From: Novosphingobium sp. ST904
GTDB lineage: Bacteria > Pseudomonadota > Alphaproteobacteria > Sphingomonadales > Sphingomonadaceae
Length of the DNA stretch: 64,000 nt
Assembly (NCBI RefSeq): GCF_001298105.1
Contig: NZ_LGJH01000157.1
Span: 1-64,000, forward strand
Direction: 5' to 3'
The translations under genes and the position numbers were made by a program. This document shows, piece after piece, positions 1-9,534 of this stretch (positions within the stretch are counted from its first letter, which is position 1; every line of letters starts with the position of its first letter). The notes under the pieces were generated by a model. The model worked only from the letters and a program-made list of their open reading frames with translations, was not told the origin of the DNA and did not search any database.

Positions 1-182
1 GTCAGCAGGCCGACGCCAATGGCCCAGAGCGGGCGGTGACGTTCGGGAAGCAGGCGGCCGACAGCAGCCAGCGCCTGGGGATCGCTCAGCACGAGCGTAA
101 CGAGCGCGCCCCAGACACCGGCAAGCCACGTCGACCACCGGCGCCACCAGAGGCGCCAGTGCGCGACCAGCGTGAGTTTCAT
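1..182 (-). CDS. Holin-like membrane protein (partial, 3' end outside window)
   Basis: The gene starts with ATG at 182 and runs off the left edge; about 60 residues are visible. The N-terminus is Trp/Arg-rich (HWRLWWRRWSTWLAG), followed by a hydrophobic helix and then a short Leu-rich segment (RPLWAIGVGLL) that begins a second one. This matches a small holin-type family common at the end of the tail operon in alphaproteobacterial prophages, which would permeabilise the inner membrane so that endolysin can escape. It starts 25 bp after the coiled-coil membrane protein gene, in the same operon. The family assignment is from recalled resemblance. Confidence 0.55.
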   Translation of the reverse strand, partial: MKLTLVAHWRLWWRRWSTWLAGVWGALVTLVLSDPQALAAVGRLLPERHRPLWAIGVGLL

Positions 183-207
183 TTCAGACCTTTCGGATGG
201 TGGGGCC

Positions 208-558
208 TCAGCCCCGGAAGATGTGCAGCCCCACGGCCTTCATGGCGACAAGCACGACACTGGCAGCGGCGATAAGGCCGGCCACCCATTTGAGAAACTT
301 GCCCAGCGTCTTCACCGCCGACCAGGCTTCCACGATATCCTTGGTTTTTTCGACGTCGCCCTTCATCTTCTCGACGTCAGTCTTGATGTCCTGGATCGGT
401 TGAACCGCCTCGCTGATCTTGGCGATCGCGGCGGCCAACGCCTCTACCTTCGCGTCGGTCGCATGATTGAACTCGGCCATTTCGTCGAACTTGCGGTCCC
501 CCCGTTCGAGCCTGTCAATAACGGCCTTCATTGAGGCCGGATCAGGTGTGTCGTACAT
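208..558 (-). CDS. Small coiled-coil protein with C-terminal membrane anchor
   Basis: 116 residues. The first ~75 residues are charged heptad-rich helix (Lys/Glu/Asp with Val/Ile spacing), predicted coiled coil. Residues ~88-108 form one hydrophobic segment (VAGLIAAASVVLVAMKAVGL), so the protein is probably tail-anchored with its coiled coil on one side of the inner membrane. It lies between the tail-tip genes and the holin-like gene. A role in lysis timing, or in superinfection or holin regulation, is inference from position. No recognised catalytic motif is present. Confidence 0.6.
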   Translation of the reverse strand: MYDTPDPASMKAVIDRLERGDRKFDEMAEFNHATDAKVEALAAAIAKISEAVQPIQDIKTDVEKMKGDVEKTKDIVEAWSAVKTLGKFLKWVAGLIAAASVVLVAMKAVGLHIFRG

Positions 559-593
559 GACGCTGTCCTCCGAGGCTTATCCGACCGAGCGGA

Positions 594-1351
594 CTAGGCG
601 GGCAAGTCCATGCCGTTATTCACCTTGCCCGAGCAGTATGCCGACCACACTGCAAGCGCCGGTGCGAGCATCGTCTGAGTGAGCGGGCGATGATAAAGCA
701 TCGCGCCAACCGCTTGGAGGGGCTGGGACGCCAGGATGGCACTGTAACCGCCAATCTTGACGGACCGGGCCGGCGATGCGGCGACCATGGCAGTGCTGGC
801 ATTCGAGCTTTGCTGCAGAACGCCGTCAGCGCCCCAGAAGACGCGGCGCTGCCCGGTGGTCTGATCGACGGTGCCTGCCAGCATGAAGAACTCGGTCGCC
901 GATCGGTGATGTAGGACGAAATGGTCAGCCCCCACTGCGACCAGGTTCCGCTTCCCCGCCCCTCGCCAAGCCGGGCCGTAGTTCCCGTGACAACGATAAA
1001 GTGACCATCGCTGTTGGTCGTCGGAGTCGCCGCGACATCCTGATAGGCGCCCATGCCGTTTGTCGGAATCGGCTTCATGATCAGAACCTCGGTCATGTTG
1101 TTCTGATCGAGGATACCGGTGTCGAAATACGAACCGCTGGCCAGCGATACGTAAAAATCGTTGTAAACGGGCGTTCCTGTGACCGTGAGGTCAGGGCCAG
1201 AGCCGTGATTGATAATGGATCGATCCTGATCGCCACCGAAGTAGTAGAGACCGACAAGATCGTCTGGATATGGGAAGGCATCCACGCCGGGCGTTGCTGC
1301 GCCCAGAAAGTGCGTGAAGGTCGCGGCGGACTTGAAAGATAGGGTCGACAT
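594..1351 (-). CDS. Phage tail-tip/appendage structural protein, frameshifted
   Basis: The reading frame starts at ATG 1351 and is coherent for ~148 residues. Near 905-915 it continues in the -1 frame (residues beginning HRSATEFFMLAGTVD) to a stop at 594, giving ~252 residues in total. Beyond the shift, the original frame degenerates into Arg/Ser/Pro-rich shadow sequence. The N-terminal half has the Gly/Tyr/Asp-rich beta pattern of concanavalin-like (LamG-type) sandwich domains (GSYFDTGI, YQDVAATPTT), so carbohydrate binding at the tail tip is possible. The gene directly follows the SGNH esterase-like tail gene. The shift is one missing base, most simply a sequencing error. Confidence 0.55.
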
Positions 1352-1363
1352 AATCGCGCTCCG

Positions 1364-3382
1364 TCAGAGGCTGAAGCCGGGATTGAGGCAGAACGCGATG
1401 CAGCCGTTCTGTAGCGGGTAAGGCTTGTTCACCAGAGCGGGGATGTTCGCGCTAGCGTACATGCCGCTGTCGGCGAGATATTCGTAAAGTTCGCTCGCGC
1501 GCGTCTGGTCGCTGTCGAACAGGTTGCCGTTCCCGTTTGAGGTGGTCTTGCTGGCGTACCAGACCTTGACGGTGCCGACCGTGTCACGCCCCAGGGTCAG
1601 TTCAACGATCGTGTCGAAGACGATGCGCAACGAAGTAATCGGCACCTCGCCGCTGCCATCGGTGACCCGGAAGCCCTTGGCCGCGTAGTCGGTCGCGGTG
1701 TTGACGACGTAGGTCGAAAGCCATTGGATCGGCGGAGCCGGCACGAGGAAGTCGATCGCGATCAGGCGCCCGTCCTGCGTCACCTTGCGGGGCATGAGCG
1801 GCCGCCATTCCTTGCGCTGCTCGCACACCCGATGCAGCACCTTCCCGACCTGCATGCTCAGCCACCGCGAGCCGTTGGCGTCGAGGTGTTCGACCTTGTC
1901 GGTGACAACGCCCATCGGCCCGACCAAGTAGCGGCCGGGACCAGCCATCGACCATTCCCACTGCGCCATGCCGATTGCGAGATCGTTGGTATCGACCGTG
2001 AAATGACCCGTGGTCTGCATGAGCAGGAATGCGGGGATCGCCGTCTGGCCCTTCCCGGTGACGGTGCCCGCCAGCACCTGCGCATAGTAGAGGTCGAGCT
2101 GTTCCTTGTACCCTGCCTTGGTGTCGGTCGAGCCGAACGAGGCGTTGTAGTTGAACTCGCCCTGGTTCCAGAAGTGCGCGACGTGACCGATGGATGCTCC
2201 GCCGTCAGCCGCCGCCAGCGTGTAGGCAGCATCGACAACGCCGGTCAGGCGGCCGAAGCGCCCGCCGCGCATGTTCTCGATGGTCTTTCCGCCCACGCCG
2301 GACGAGGTGGCCACGAACTTGCGGCCGGGATCGTCCGCGAGCCCCTTCGCCTGGTTGTGCATGTGCTTGGCGAAGTTCACAGCGCCCACGATGATGCTCT
2401 CGCCTCGCGCGGCATTGCCGGCAGGAAGCGCTGCAACCGCCGCGTCGTCCATCACGCCGCCGTCGTTCTGCACCACGGAGACAAGCGGGTTGAACGCCAG
2501 AGCGCCTCCGGTTGGCGTGAAATTCGTGCTGTCATCAACGGACGGCCGCACGCTGCCCCCGATCATCAGGTTGGAGGCGAAACGCGGCGTCTTGGATAGT
2601 GCGGGCCAGGCCTCCCAGTTCGCCTCGTTGCTCTGCCCGTTCGCCGTGAACAGGTTGTACGTCCAGATCGGCCCGGCGGTGTAAGTGTTGACCGTCCCCG
2701 CCTGCGCCATCGAAGCGGACAGGTTGGCCATGTTGCGGGAGCCATACTTGGCTGCATCCGCAGTGCCGGGCGTGCCACCGGCCAGAATATCCGACATTGC
2801 CACGCCGTTGATCGACTTGACGCCTTCCAGGACCCCAAGCTTGGCAGCCGCGAACGCCAAGCGACCGGAGGATTCGACGCCCCCGGCAACCGCCTCCCGC
2901 GCATCGACGAAAGCTACGTCGAAGCCGGCGACGTTGTAGGTAAGCGACAGAGAGGCGCCGGCGGCTGCAATGCCCTCGGCGGACGCGCCGTTAAAGGTTT
3001 CCACGCCGTTGATCGATGGAGCCTCGACCATGGCGAATTTCAACGCCCCGTCTTGCGCAACGCCGCCCGCGATCAGGCCGGTTTCATCGAGAAAGGCGAC
3101 CGCAAAGCCTGGTGCGCTGTACGACATGGAGGTCCCGAGCGCCTCCATGAACGCCTTGTTCTGGAGTGCGAACTGCTCCGCCTGGTCCGCGCTTTCGCCA
3201 GAGGCCTCCGAATAGTCCTGCGCTTCGCCCGCCTTTCCCTCGGCAAAATCGCCAACGGCCTGCATTTGCGCGCCGAAGTCCGGAAGCGCTTTTACCCAGT
3301 CTTCAGCCTTGCCGGAGAAGGTAGCAGAATCCTGCGAGCGCAGGGGCGGATCGGGCAGCGGATCAATTTCAGGGGCAGCCAT
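1364..3382 (-). CDS. Tail-associated SGNH / sialate O-acetylesterase-like protein
   Basis: 672 residues. The N-terminal ~250 residues are Ala/Gly-rich with repeated short motifs (PSINGVETFNG, KSINGVAMSDI), probably the tail-attachment part. A catalytic region follows with the hallmarks of carbohydrate-esterase SGNH hydrolases: GQSN carrying the nucleophile Ser, then FWNQGEFN (the WxQGE block) and a late Asp/His pair in TDKVEHLDANG. Such enzymes remove O-acetyl groups from surface polysaccharide. On a phage tail this would modify the capsule or O-antigen receptor during adsorption. The gene follows a short tail protein and precedes the tail appendage gene in the late operon. Substrate is unknown. 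Confidence 0.75.
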   Translation of the reverse strand: MAAPEIDPLPDPPLRSQDSATFSGKAEDWVKALPDFGAQMQAVGDFAEGKAGEAQDYSEASGESADQAEQFALQNKAFMEALGTSMSYSAPGFAVAFLDETGLIAGGVAQDGALKFAMVEAPSINGVETFNGASAEGIAAAGASLSLTYNVAGFDVAFVDAREAVAGGVESSGRLAFAAAKLGVLEGVKSINGVAMSDILAGGTPGTADAAKYGSRNMANLSASMAQAGTVNTYTAGPIWTYNLFTANGQSNEANWEAWPALSKTPRFASNLMIGGSVRPSVDDSTNFTPTGGALAFNPLVSVVQNDGGVMDDAAVAALPAGNAARGESIIVGAVNFAKHMHNQAKGLADDPGRKFVATSSGVGGKTIENMRGGRFGRLTGVVDAAYTLAAADGGASIGHVAHFWNQGEFNYNASFGSTDTKAGYKEQLDLYYAQVLAGTVTGKGQTAIPAFLLMQTTGHFTVDTNDLAIGMAQWEWSMAGPGRYLVGPMGVVTDKVEHLDANGSRWLSMQVGKVLHRVCEQRKEWRPLMPRKVTQDGRLIAIDFLVPAPPIQWLSTYVVNTATDYAAKGFRVTDGSGEVPITSLRIVFDTIVELTLGRDTVGTVKVWYASKTTSNGNGNLFDSDQTRASELYEYLADSGMYASANIPALVNKPYPLQNGCIAFCLNPGFSL

Positions 3383-3410
3383 TCGGTTCGCTCCAGTTGG
3401 GGCAGGAAGG

Positions 3411-3827
3411 TCAGCCTCGGCTCGCCGTCAGCGTCACGATGGCGCTTTTGAGGACGAGCTGGCTGAAGATGTTGCGAATTTCGATGGTGAGCACCGCCTC
3501 GGTGGGCTCGCCATCGGCAGAGGGATCAGTGACGGCCCATGACCGTACCGCGTCGAGCGCCTCCCAGGCGCCCACCGTTCCGGCGGCGAGCGCTCCAAGC
3601 TGAAGGGCTGCGCGCGATTCGAAATAAGCCGGGTTCGCCCAGGCTTCGAGCCAGTCATACTGGCGCACGGCGCCGCCGCTGGTGGTGGAATGGTAGATCC
3701 CGTGATCGGGCCTGATCTGATAGGTTGCCGTCTGGCTTGTGGTCCCGGACGAGGTGACATTGCCATTGACCAGGGTCACCGGCGGCGGCCCGCCAGCTCC
3801 GGCCAGCATGCAAAGCGCGCCGGTCAC
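3411..3827 (-). CDS. Small phage tail-region protein
   Basis: 138 residues, started at GTG 3827 because that GTG overlaps the TGA of the preceding gene (GTGA), a typical translational-coupling junction in this operon; an internal ATG at 3809 is the alternative. The sequence is rich in Thr/Ser/Gly and Ala with beta character (TSSGTTSQTATYQI) and contains YDWLEAWANPAYF. I do not recognise the family. Position between two tail-tip genes suggests a structural or assembly role. Confidence 0.6.
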   Translation of the reverse strand: MTGALCMLAGAGGPPPVTLVNGNVTSSGTTSQTATYQIRPDHGIYHSTTSGGAVRQYDWLEAWANPAYFESRAALQLGALAAGTVGAWEALDAVRSWAVTDPSADGEPTEAVLTIEIRNIFSQLVLKSAIVTLTASRG

Positions 3828-4630
3828 CCGATGCTCCCGGAGATCACCCAGGTCACCGCGTCCACCTTCACCAGCGTGGCAAGGCCATAAGGCAGCAGCG
3901 TGCGCGCGCCGGTCAGCGTCGTGCCGGCGAACCGCAGGGTATCGGTGGTGATCGCCACCGCCTGGTTCGCTCCCGAATTGTTGAACAGCACAACCGTGGT
4001 GCCGATGGGAAAGGCCACGGCGGCATTGGCGGGGATGGTGACACCGCCCGTGGTGATCGCGATCTGCTTTCCCGCATCCGAAAGCGCGATCTGGTACGCG
4101 GCAGTCTTTGTGTTCTGCGGCAGCCCGCGAAAGCCCAGGCCATTGGCGGCGACGGTTCCGGTTTCCTCGATCGTGGCAACCTGCCGGATCGAGGTGATAT
4201 CGTCGTTCGCACCGGATCGCGCTGCCGTGATCCCGGCGCGCGCGGCGGCGGCATCGTCGGCCAGAAGCATGGCCTTTACCCCGGCGATCAGGCCCAATGC
4301 GTCCAGCATATCGTCCGCATCGGCACCGGCCAGCCAATCCCGGGCGCGTGCCGTGATCTGGGCCAGCGCCGAAGTGGCGGCACCGGTGAAGTAGATCAGC
4401 CGATCGGCCGCCGGAACCTTGCCCGTCATCGCCACAAGGCCCGGATCGGCATAGGCGGGCGCGGCAGCGATCAGCGCGGCCGTGGTTTCGAGCTGGGCGG
4501 TCAGCACGCCGATTTCGGCCGCGAAAGTGGATTGCCAGGCCACGAAGGCATCGGCCCGCTCGATGAACGTATCTGCATCGTCCGAGCGCTGGGGCGCCGG
4601 GGGCGGCGGCGTCAGTTCCTGCAAGGGCAT
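3824..4630 (-). CDS. Phage tail-region structural protein
   Basis: 268 residues, ATG at 4630 overlapping the stop of the upstream gene (TGATG). It begins with a Pro-rich stretch (LTPPPPAPQ). A helical Ala-rich region to ~residue 130 follows, including phage-fibre-like ADDAAAARAGITAA, and then a beta-rich C-terminal half (ITTGGVTIPANAAVAF, VVLFNNSGANQAVAIT) resembling the repeated beta layers of tail fibre or baseplate proteins. No catalytic motif is seen. The family is not recognised. The coupling to both neighbours supports co-translation with the tail-tip module. Confidence 0.65.
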   Translation of the reverse strand: MPLQELTPPPPAPQRSDDADTFIERADAFVAWQSTFAAEIGVLTAQLETTAALIAAAPAYADPGLVAMTGKVPAADRLIYFTGAATSALAQITARARDWLAGADADDMLDALGLIAGVKAMLLADDAAAARAGITAARSGANDDITSIRQVATIEETGTVAANGLGFRGLPQNTKTAAYQIALSDAGKQIAITTGGVTIPANAAVAFPIGTTVVLFNNSGANQAVAITTDTLRFAGTTLTGARTLLPYGLATLVKVDAVTWVISGSIG

Positions 4631-5682
4631 CAGGTCAGACCTTCGAGTTCGAGCGAGAGATAGGAATCGAGCGCGAAGGCGATCTCGATCGAGAAGTCGC
4701 GGTAGAAGCCGTAGACCCACGTAGAGGTGTAGGTATCCGCCCCCACCCACACGATCGGTTCGGCGCGGTAGCTGGCCAGCAGTGCGGACAGCGCGTCGAT
4801 GCGGGTGTTGTCCACGCGCAGCTTGTAGGTCGCGCGCTTGGCATAGGCGCGCTGGACGATGGTGAAGTTGCCGAAATCATCGGTTTCCTTGCGGGAATAA
4901 TCCTGGATGCCGGTCTTGGCGCCGATCAGCAGATCGCCCAGCTGCTTGGACTGGCCGATCACGGCCACGCCGATCTTCGCCGTGCCGGCGGGTTCGTGGA
5001 TCGTGATGCGGAAGGTGGGATTGGCGTAGTTCGGCAGATCGTAAGCCACCAGGTCACCGCGGCGGATGATCGGCTCGAAGTAGTATTCGTACCAAGAGTT
5101 GATGCCGCTGTTGGAAACGAGGTTGTAGGATCGGGAGAAGATCACGCCGTCGCCCGCCGTGCTCATCTCGATATCGACGCTGGCGGCGACGAGGTTGAGC
5201 AGCGCCACCGCGTCCGCCCGGCCTGCCACGGTGACCTCGAAGGACACCGACCTTGCGGCAGCGGTCTGGGTGGAGTTGAACTGGTCGAACATCGCGTAAG
5301 CGTTGGTCGCGCCCAGATCGAGCCACTTGGTCACGTCCGTCACGGCATTGCCGAGATTATCGGCAGCAAGGCTTTCGTAGGCGTGATGGGTGTCCGTGGA
5401 GATCACCCGGTGCCCGGCCGCATAAGTGGTGCCCTCACTCCATGCGGCATAGGTATCGGCCAGCGCGAACCACCATGCCCCATCGTCCAGCGGGTGGCCA
5501 AGATTGCCATCGGCCAGGCTCTGGTAGACACGGTATGTGAAACCGTCGGCATCGAGATCGGAAACCTGCGCGCCATCGGCATAGGTCGTTCCGGGTGCGT
5601 AGGCGGCCGGCGGCGCTTCCGGCACATTGGTCTGTGCCAGCGTCAGCGCCTCGCCGACCTTCATGGGGCGGACAAGGCGCAT
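4630..5682 (-). CDS. Tail protein with two carbohydrate-binding-like modules
   Basis: 350 residues, ATG at 5682 overlapping the tape-measure stop codon (TGATG). Residues ~30-75 and ~78-120 are two related modules built on the pattern Tyr-x-x-Gly-Thr-Thr-Tyr-x-x-Gly ... Tyr-x-Ser-Leu-Ala ... Trp (for example GTTYADGAQVSD and GTTYAAGHRVIS). This is the signature of chitin/cellulose-binding type 5/12 modules. The C-terminal ~220 residues look like a distal-tail or tail-tip domain (FEVTVAGRADAVALLNLV, FYRDFSIEIAFALDSYLSLELEGL). It probably sits at the tail tip and contacts host surface glycan. The assignment is from the motif pattern only. Confidence 0.65.
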   Translation of the reverse strand: MRLVRPMKVGEALTLAQTNVPEAPPAAYAPGTTYADGAQVSDLDADGFTYRVYQSLADGNLGHPLDDGAWWFALADTYAAWSEGTTYAAGHRVISTDTHHAYESLAADNLGNAVTDVTKWLDLGATNAYAMFDQFNSTQTAAARSVSFEVTVAGRADAVALLNLVAASVDIEMSTAGDGVIFSRSYNLVSNSGINSWYEYYFEPIIRRGDLVAYDLPNYANPTFRITIHEPAGTAKIGVAVIGQSKQLGDLLIGAKTGIQDYSRKETDDFGNFTIVQRAYAKRATYKLRVDNTRIDALSALLASYRAEPIVWVGADTYTSTWVYGFYRDFSIEIAFALDSYLSLELEGLT

Positions 5683-8608
5683 CAGCTCACAACCTCGACC
5701 TGAAGGGGCGTATCGCTGTCGGTCCGCACCGGCAGGCCATCGCCCTCGAAGCGGCTCCACAGCCGGTTCGTGTAGTTGATGCCTTCCACGATGGCCTTCT
5801 GATAAGTGGCCAGCTCTTCCTTCATCTGCGCGGTCAGATCGAAGTTCTTGTTGATCGCGTCGATCTGGGCCTGTGCGTAATCGACCTGTTCGTCGGCGGC
5901 GAAGATGCCCTGATCCACGGCAGCCAGCACTTCGCCCAGCGCGCGCTGGTATTCGATGGCGCTGCCGGCGTTCTGAAGCGCGGCGTCGAGATAGTCGGTC
6001 GAAACCCCGCGCAGGTTGCCCAGCGCCGTCGCATCGCCCTGCTTCGCCAGATCGGCGGTGGAGCGGAACGTGGCGGCAAGCTGCGCGAAACCGGCGGCGG
6101 TGTCCCCGCCCAGCAGTTCCTTCTTGAACGCCTTCAGGTCGTCCGCCAGCGGGCCGAAGGTGTCGACCACGTCGTTCAGGTCCTCAAGCTGGTAGACCAG
6201 CGCCTGCATCGGCTGAAGCGACTGCTTCGTCGCCGCCAGCTCGGCAAGGCGCTGCGCTGCCAGCGCTTCCTCGGACCGGCCAAGCAGGTTGAGGATATCG
6301 ACCTCAAGCCCGTTCTGGTCGCTATACTGTTCCACCATGTCCTTCATCGCGCTGTCGATCGCGTCCTGCCGCTTGATGGCCAGCAGTTCTTCGAGCTGGG
6401 CGTATTCTGCCGCGCTCGCGCCGGCGGCCTTGAAGATGTCGCGAAGCTGGTCGAATTCCTTGGTCACCGTGTCGAGCGCGTAGCCGAGCGGGTCCGTCAG
6501 GCTCTGCAGTTCGGTGAACACGCCCTCGAACTTCAGCGCCTTTTCGATGTTGGCTTGCAGATCGTCCGATTCCTTGAGCAGGTTCTGCGTGCTGGCGCGC
6601 ACGCCGGTGATCGCGCCCCGGCTGATCGCCTGCTGGATGGCATAGGCAATGGCCGCCTCGGCATCGTCGTTGAAGTCTACCGCGCCGTTCTTCACCTTCA
6701 GGCTCGTGCCGCCGGTGTTGACGCGGTAGTCGCCGTGGCGCTGACCCAGCGAAATCGTGCCGAAATCGCCCAGTGTGCCGCCCAGCGCATCGGCCACGGA
6801 TTGCAGGCCGGTGTAGAAGCTATTGCCTGCCGTCGCCGCCGCGCGCTCGGACGCGCCGCTGTTGCCTACGGTGCTGGAAACACCCGAGGACGACACGTCC
6901 ACGCGGCCCCACTTGGTGGACTTGAACATGCCGCCCACCAGGCCGCCCACGATCGAGCCGCCGATGGCGCCCAGCGGACCCAGCACGGCGCTGCCGATGG
7001 CGCCGCCGATCTGCGAGCCGAGCTTGCTGCTTTCCACGCCGAGCGAATCAAACAGCGAGTCCGTCATCGATCCGACCTGAACGCCGAAGCCCACGGCCTG
7101 GAGCGCGCCGCTCATGGTATTCGCAAAATCGCTGCCGGGCTTGAACACCTTGCTCAGTTCATCGCCGATGGTCTTGGCGATCGGCTTGCCGTTGGCGTCG
7201 GTCGTCATCCCGATGCCCAGGTTCAGGAAATCGCCCAGCGCCCCGCCCACGGCCGAGGTGTTGCCGGACACGATCCCCAGCAGCGCCCCCACCCCCTGGC
7301 CAAGCCCGCCGATATCGCCCAGCAGGCCGATGGTGTGGCGCAGCTCATCGTTATAGGCCTCGGCGCCTCGCGCGCGCGGCCCTGCGCTTCCTTGTTAGCG
7401 TCCCATGCGGCCTGCCCCAGATTGTCGACCTTCTTGGTGAACTCGGCCCAGTCCGCAGCCTGGTTGTTCATCAGCATGGCGATCACGTTGCCCTGAAGCT
7501 CGCGCCGCCAAACGGAGATGAAATCCTCGGCGGCCTGCTTGCCGGCCGCCTTTCCGTGCTCCGCCCCGGTTTCCTTGCCCGCCTTCTTCGCGTCCTTCTT
7601 CATGCGCTCAACCGCGCGGGCCTGCGCAAACGGGCTGATCGCACCGGCCATTTCGCCCAGGAAATCACGCTGCATCGTCGTGGAGACGGACTTGGCCAGC
7701 GTGTTGCCCAGTTTCACGCCCGCCCCGGCATAGCTGTTGGCCAGCTTTTCCACCTGCGGCGCGCCCAGCGTGCCGATGTGGAGGCCGAACTTGTCGAGGA
7801 TGGTGTTCGCCTGCCCGACGAACCCGTTCACGCCGTCCACAGCCTTGCGGATCAGGCCGTTGATCGCGTCGATCGCCATGTTCGCGCCGCTGATGAAGAT
7901 ATCCGCGATCCCTGCGGGGATTTGCTTCCAGCTATCGCGCAGCGCGATCGGTACGACCGTCTGCAGGGCGATGATCTTGTTGGCGGCCCACTTGGTCCAT
8001 TCGACCACGGTGTTCCACACGTCGCCCGAGGTGGTGCCGAAATAGGCGAAGGCGTCGGTCAGTGCGCCGGAGACGTAGGACTTGATGGCGTCATAGATGC
8101 CCAGCAGCGTGTCCATCCACGTCACGTGGACCTTGCTGTTCTCGTTGATGTCGCTGGTCAGCAGGCCGATGGCGCCAGCCAGAAGTCCGGCAGCAATGAT
8201 GATGGGGGCGAAGGGGGCCAGCAGCGCCAGTAGCTCCGCCGCCAGGCCCTTCACGCCGATCCCGGCCTGCGACATGATGCCCTGTATCTGGGAACCTTGC
8301 TGCATCAGCGCCAAGAAGGCCAACTTCAGCGGCTTCGAGCTGGCCGCCGCCCCGGCCATCTGAACCCCAAGGTCCTGCAACTGGTAGACGAGGTTCTGCA
8401 CCTGGTGCCCGGCAAGCCTGCCGTTGTTCCCCATCTTGGTCACGCCGTCGCCCAGGCTGGCAATGTTGTCGTTCGCAGCCTTGGCGGACTTGGCGATATC
8501 GTCGGAGCCGGCCTTCACCAGCTTCTTGATGCGGTCCATGTCCGCTTGCAGGCGCGCCACTTCCGCGACGATCTCGATATTGAGCCGCCCGGCCTGCACA
8601 CCTGCCAT
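5682..8608 (-). CDS. Tail tape measure protein, frameshifted
   Basis: Total ~975 residues: the tape-measure protein that sets tail length and chaperones DNA passage. Residues 1-~410 (8608 to ~7370) have long coiled coil, a hydrophobic stretch (PLKLAFLALMQQ, FAPIIIAAGLLAGAIGLL) and Ala/Lys-rich helix. Near 7360-7368 the frame shifts by -1. The sequence then continues as Glu-Ala-Tyr-Asn-Asp-Glu-Leu and on through a Gly-rich membrane-like region (IGGAIGSAVLGPLGAIGGSIVG) to the stop at 5682. The broken point reads GAGGCGCCGAGG where GAGGCGGCCGAGG would restore the frame, so one G is missing. It follows the tail chaperones as expected. Confidence 0.85.
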
Positions 8609-8649
8609 AAGTCACCCTGTGAAAAGGGCGGCCCAAATGGACCGCCCGG

Positions 8650-8943
8650 TTAGCCGAAGATGGCTGCTATTTGCGCCGACACGCGCTGGCGCATGGCCGG
8701 AATGTCGTCCTCGATGCCGGTATATGGCGGCGGGCAGTCAGCCTTTTCCGCCTTGTGCCGCTGCGAAACGAAGTCGGTGGACAGCCGCCGGATCAGGCGG
8801 CCCTCCCAAGGCTCCAGTTCGATACCGGTAATGTCCTGCCAGGCGGCAAGGTCGCGCCAGCCCAGCGGATCTCCGCCGGGTGCCGCCGGGCCGATCTCGA
8901 TCAGCCAGTCGGTCAGGTACGGCGCGGGATTGTCCGGCATCAT
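8650..8943 (-). CDS. Second tail assembly chaperone (gpT-like)
   Basis: 97 residues from ATG 8943, but the frame is open upstream and coherent to ~9090. That stretch encodes SLWVKQLAWLHAVPEIKNG and a Lys/Arg-rich linker, so this is probably the C-terminal part of a longer product made by -1 frameshifting from the upstream chaperone gene, like lambda G/GT. The domain has the chaperone-type pattern DPLGWRDLAAWQDITGIELEPWEGRLIRRLS. Such proteins coat the tape measure before tail-tube polymerisation. It lies directly before the tape-measure gene. Confidence 0.65.
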   Translation of the reverse strand: MMPDNPAPYLTDWLIEIGPAAPGGDPLGWRDLAAWQDITGIELEPWEGRLIRRLSTDFVSQRHKAEKADCPPPYTGIEDDIPAMRQRVSAQIAAIFG

Positions 8944-9062
8944 GTCCGGCTCGCTGCGCCCCTTCTTCAGTTCGAAGCGGGACTTCGTGCCCCGCTTCGT
9001 CGATTTGCCGTTCTTGATCTCAGGTACGGCGTGCAGCCATGCCAGCTGCTTGACCCACAGGC

Positions 9063-9479
9063 TCAGCCGGTCGCCGAGCTGTCGGGAAAAGACCCCCAGT
9101 CGCTGGCAGCTCCTTCGATCTGATCGCGGATGAAGCCCAGCTGCGGGTTTTCATAGACCGCGCGCACCAGCGTCTTGGCGCCGGGGCCGACCTCGGGAAG
9201 CGAGACGTTCACGAACTCCTCGGTGATCGCGACAAGAAACGCCTGCTTGTCCTCGATATCGTCGGCCGCAGCCTCGATCCGGCCGCCGCTTACGCGCACG
9301 CGCTTCATCGTCTTGCGGCGCATGGCCGCGTGGGCGACCTCATAGACCTTCGAGGCGGGCGTGTGGATTCGCACGGCTGCGGGCTCGTTGTCGTCATCGA
9401 GCATGGGGGAGCCATCGGCATTCTTGAGCGGGAGCAGGTAAGTGGTGGGTACCTGCTTGGACAGGAGATTGACGGGCAT
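9063..9479 (-). CDS. Tail assembly chaperone (gpG-like)
   Basis: 138 residues. It sits between the major tail protein and the tape measure, the fixed location of the G-type tail chaperone, and is acidic with a helical C-terminal half (DKQAFLVAITEEFVNVS, YENPQLGFIRDQIEG). The gene ends in GSFPDSSATG-stop. At TCT TTT CCC (9084-9092) a -1 slip would instead run into a long open reading frame containing the second chaperone domain. A terminator-like hairpin (9535-9557) lies between this gene and the major tail gene. Confidence 0.7.
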   Translation of the reverse strand: MPVNLLSKQVPTTYLLPLKNADGSPMLDDDNEPAAVRIHTPASKVYEVAHAAMRRKTMKRVRVSGGRIEAAADDIEDKQAFLVAITEEFVNVSLPEVGPGAKTLVRAVYENPQLGFIRDQIEGAASDWGSFPDSSATG

Positions 9480-9534
9480 TGGTCACCTTTCACGGAAGTG
9501 GCGCCCCTGCCGGCCCCGTGATGCCGGCAGAGAC

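Noticed and set aside
5595..7496. 633-codon open frame on the plus strand opposite the tape measure gene
   Set aside because: His/Arg/Gln-rich shadow typical of the antisense of a high-GC coding region; the minus-strand frame has clear tape-measure features.
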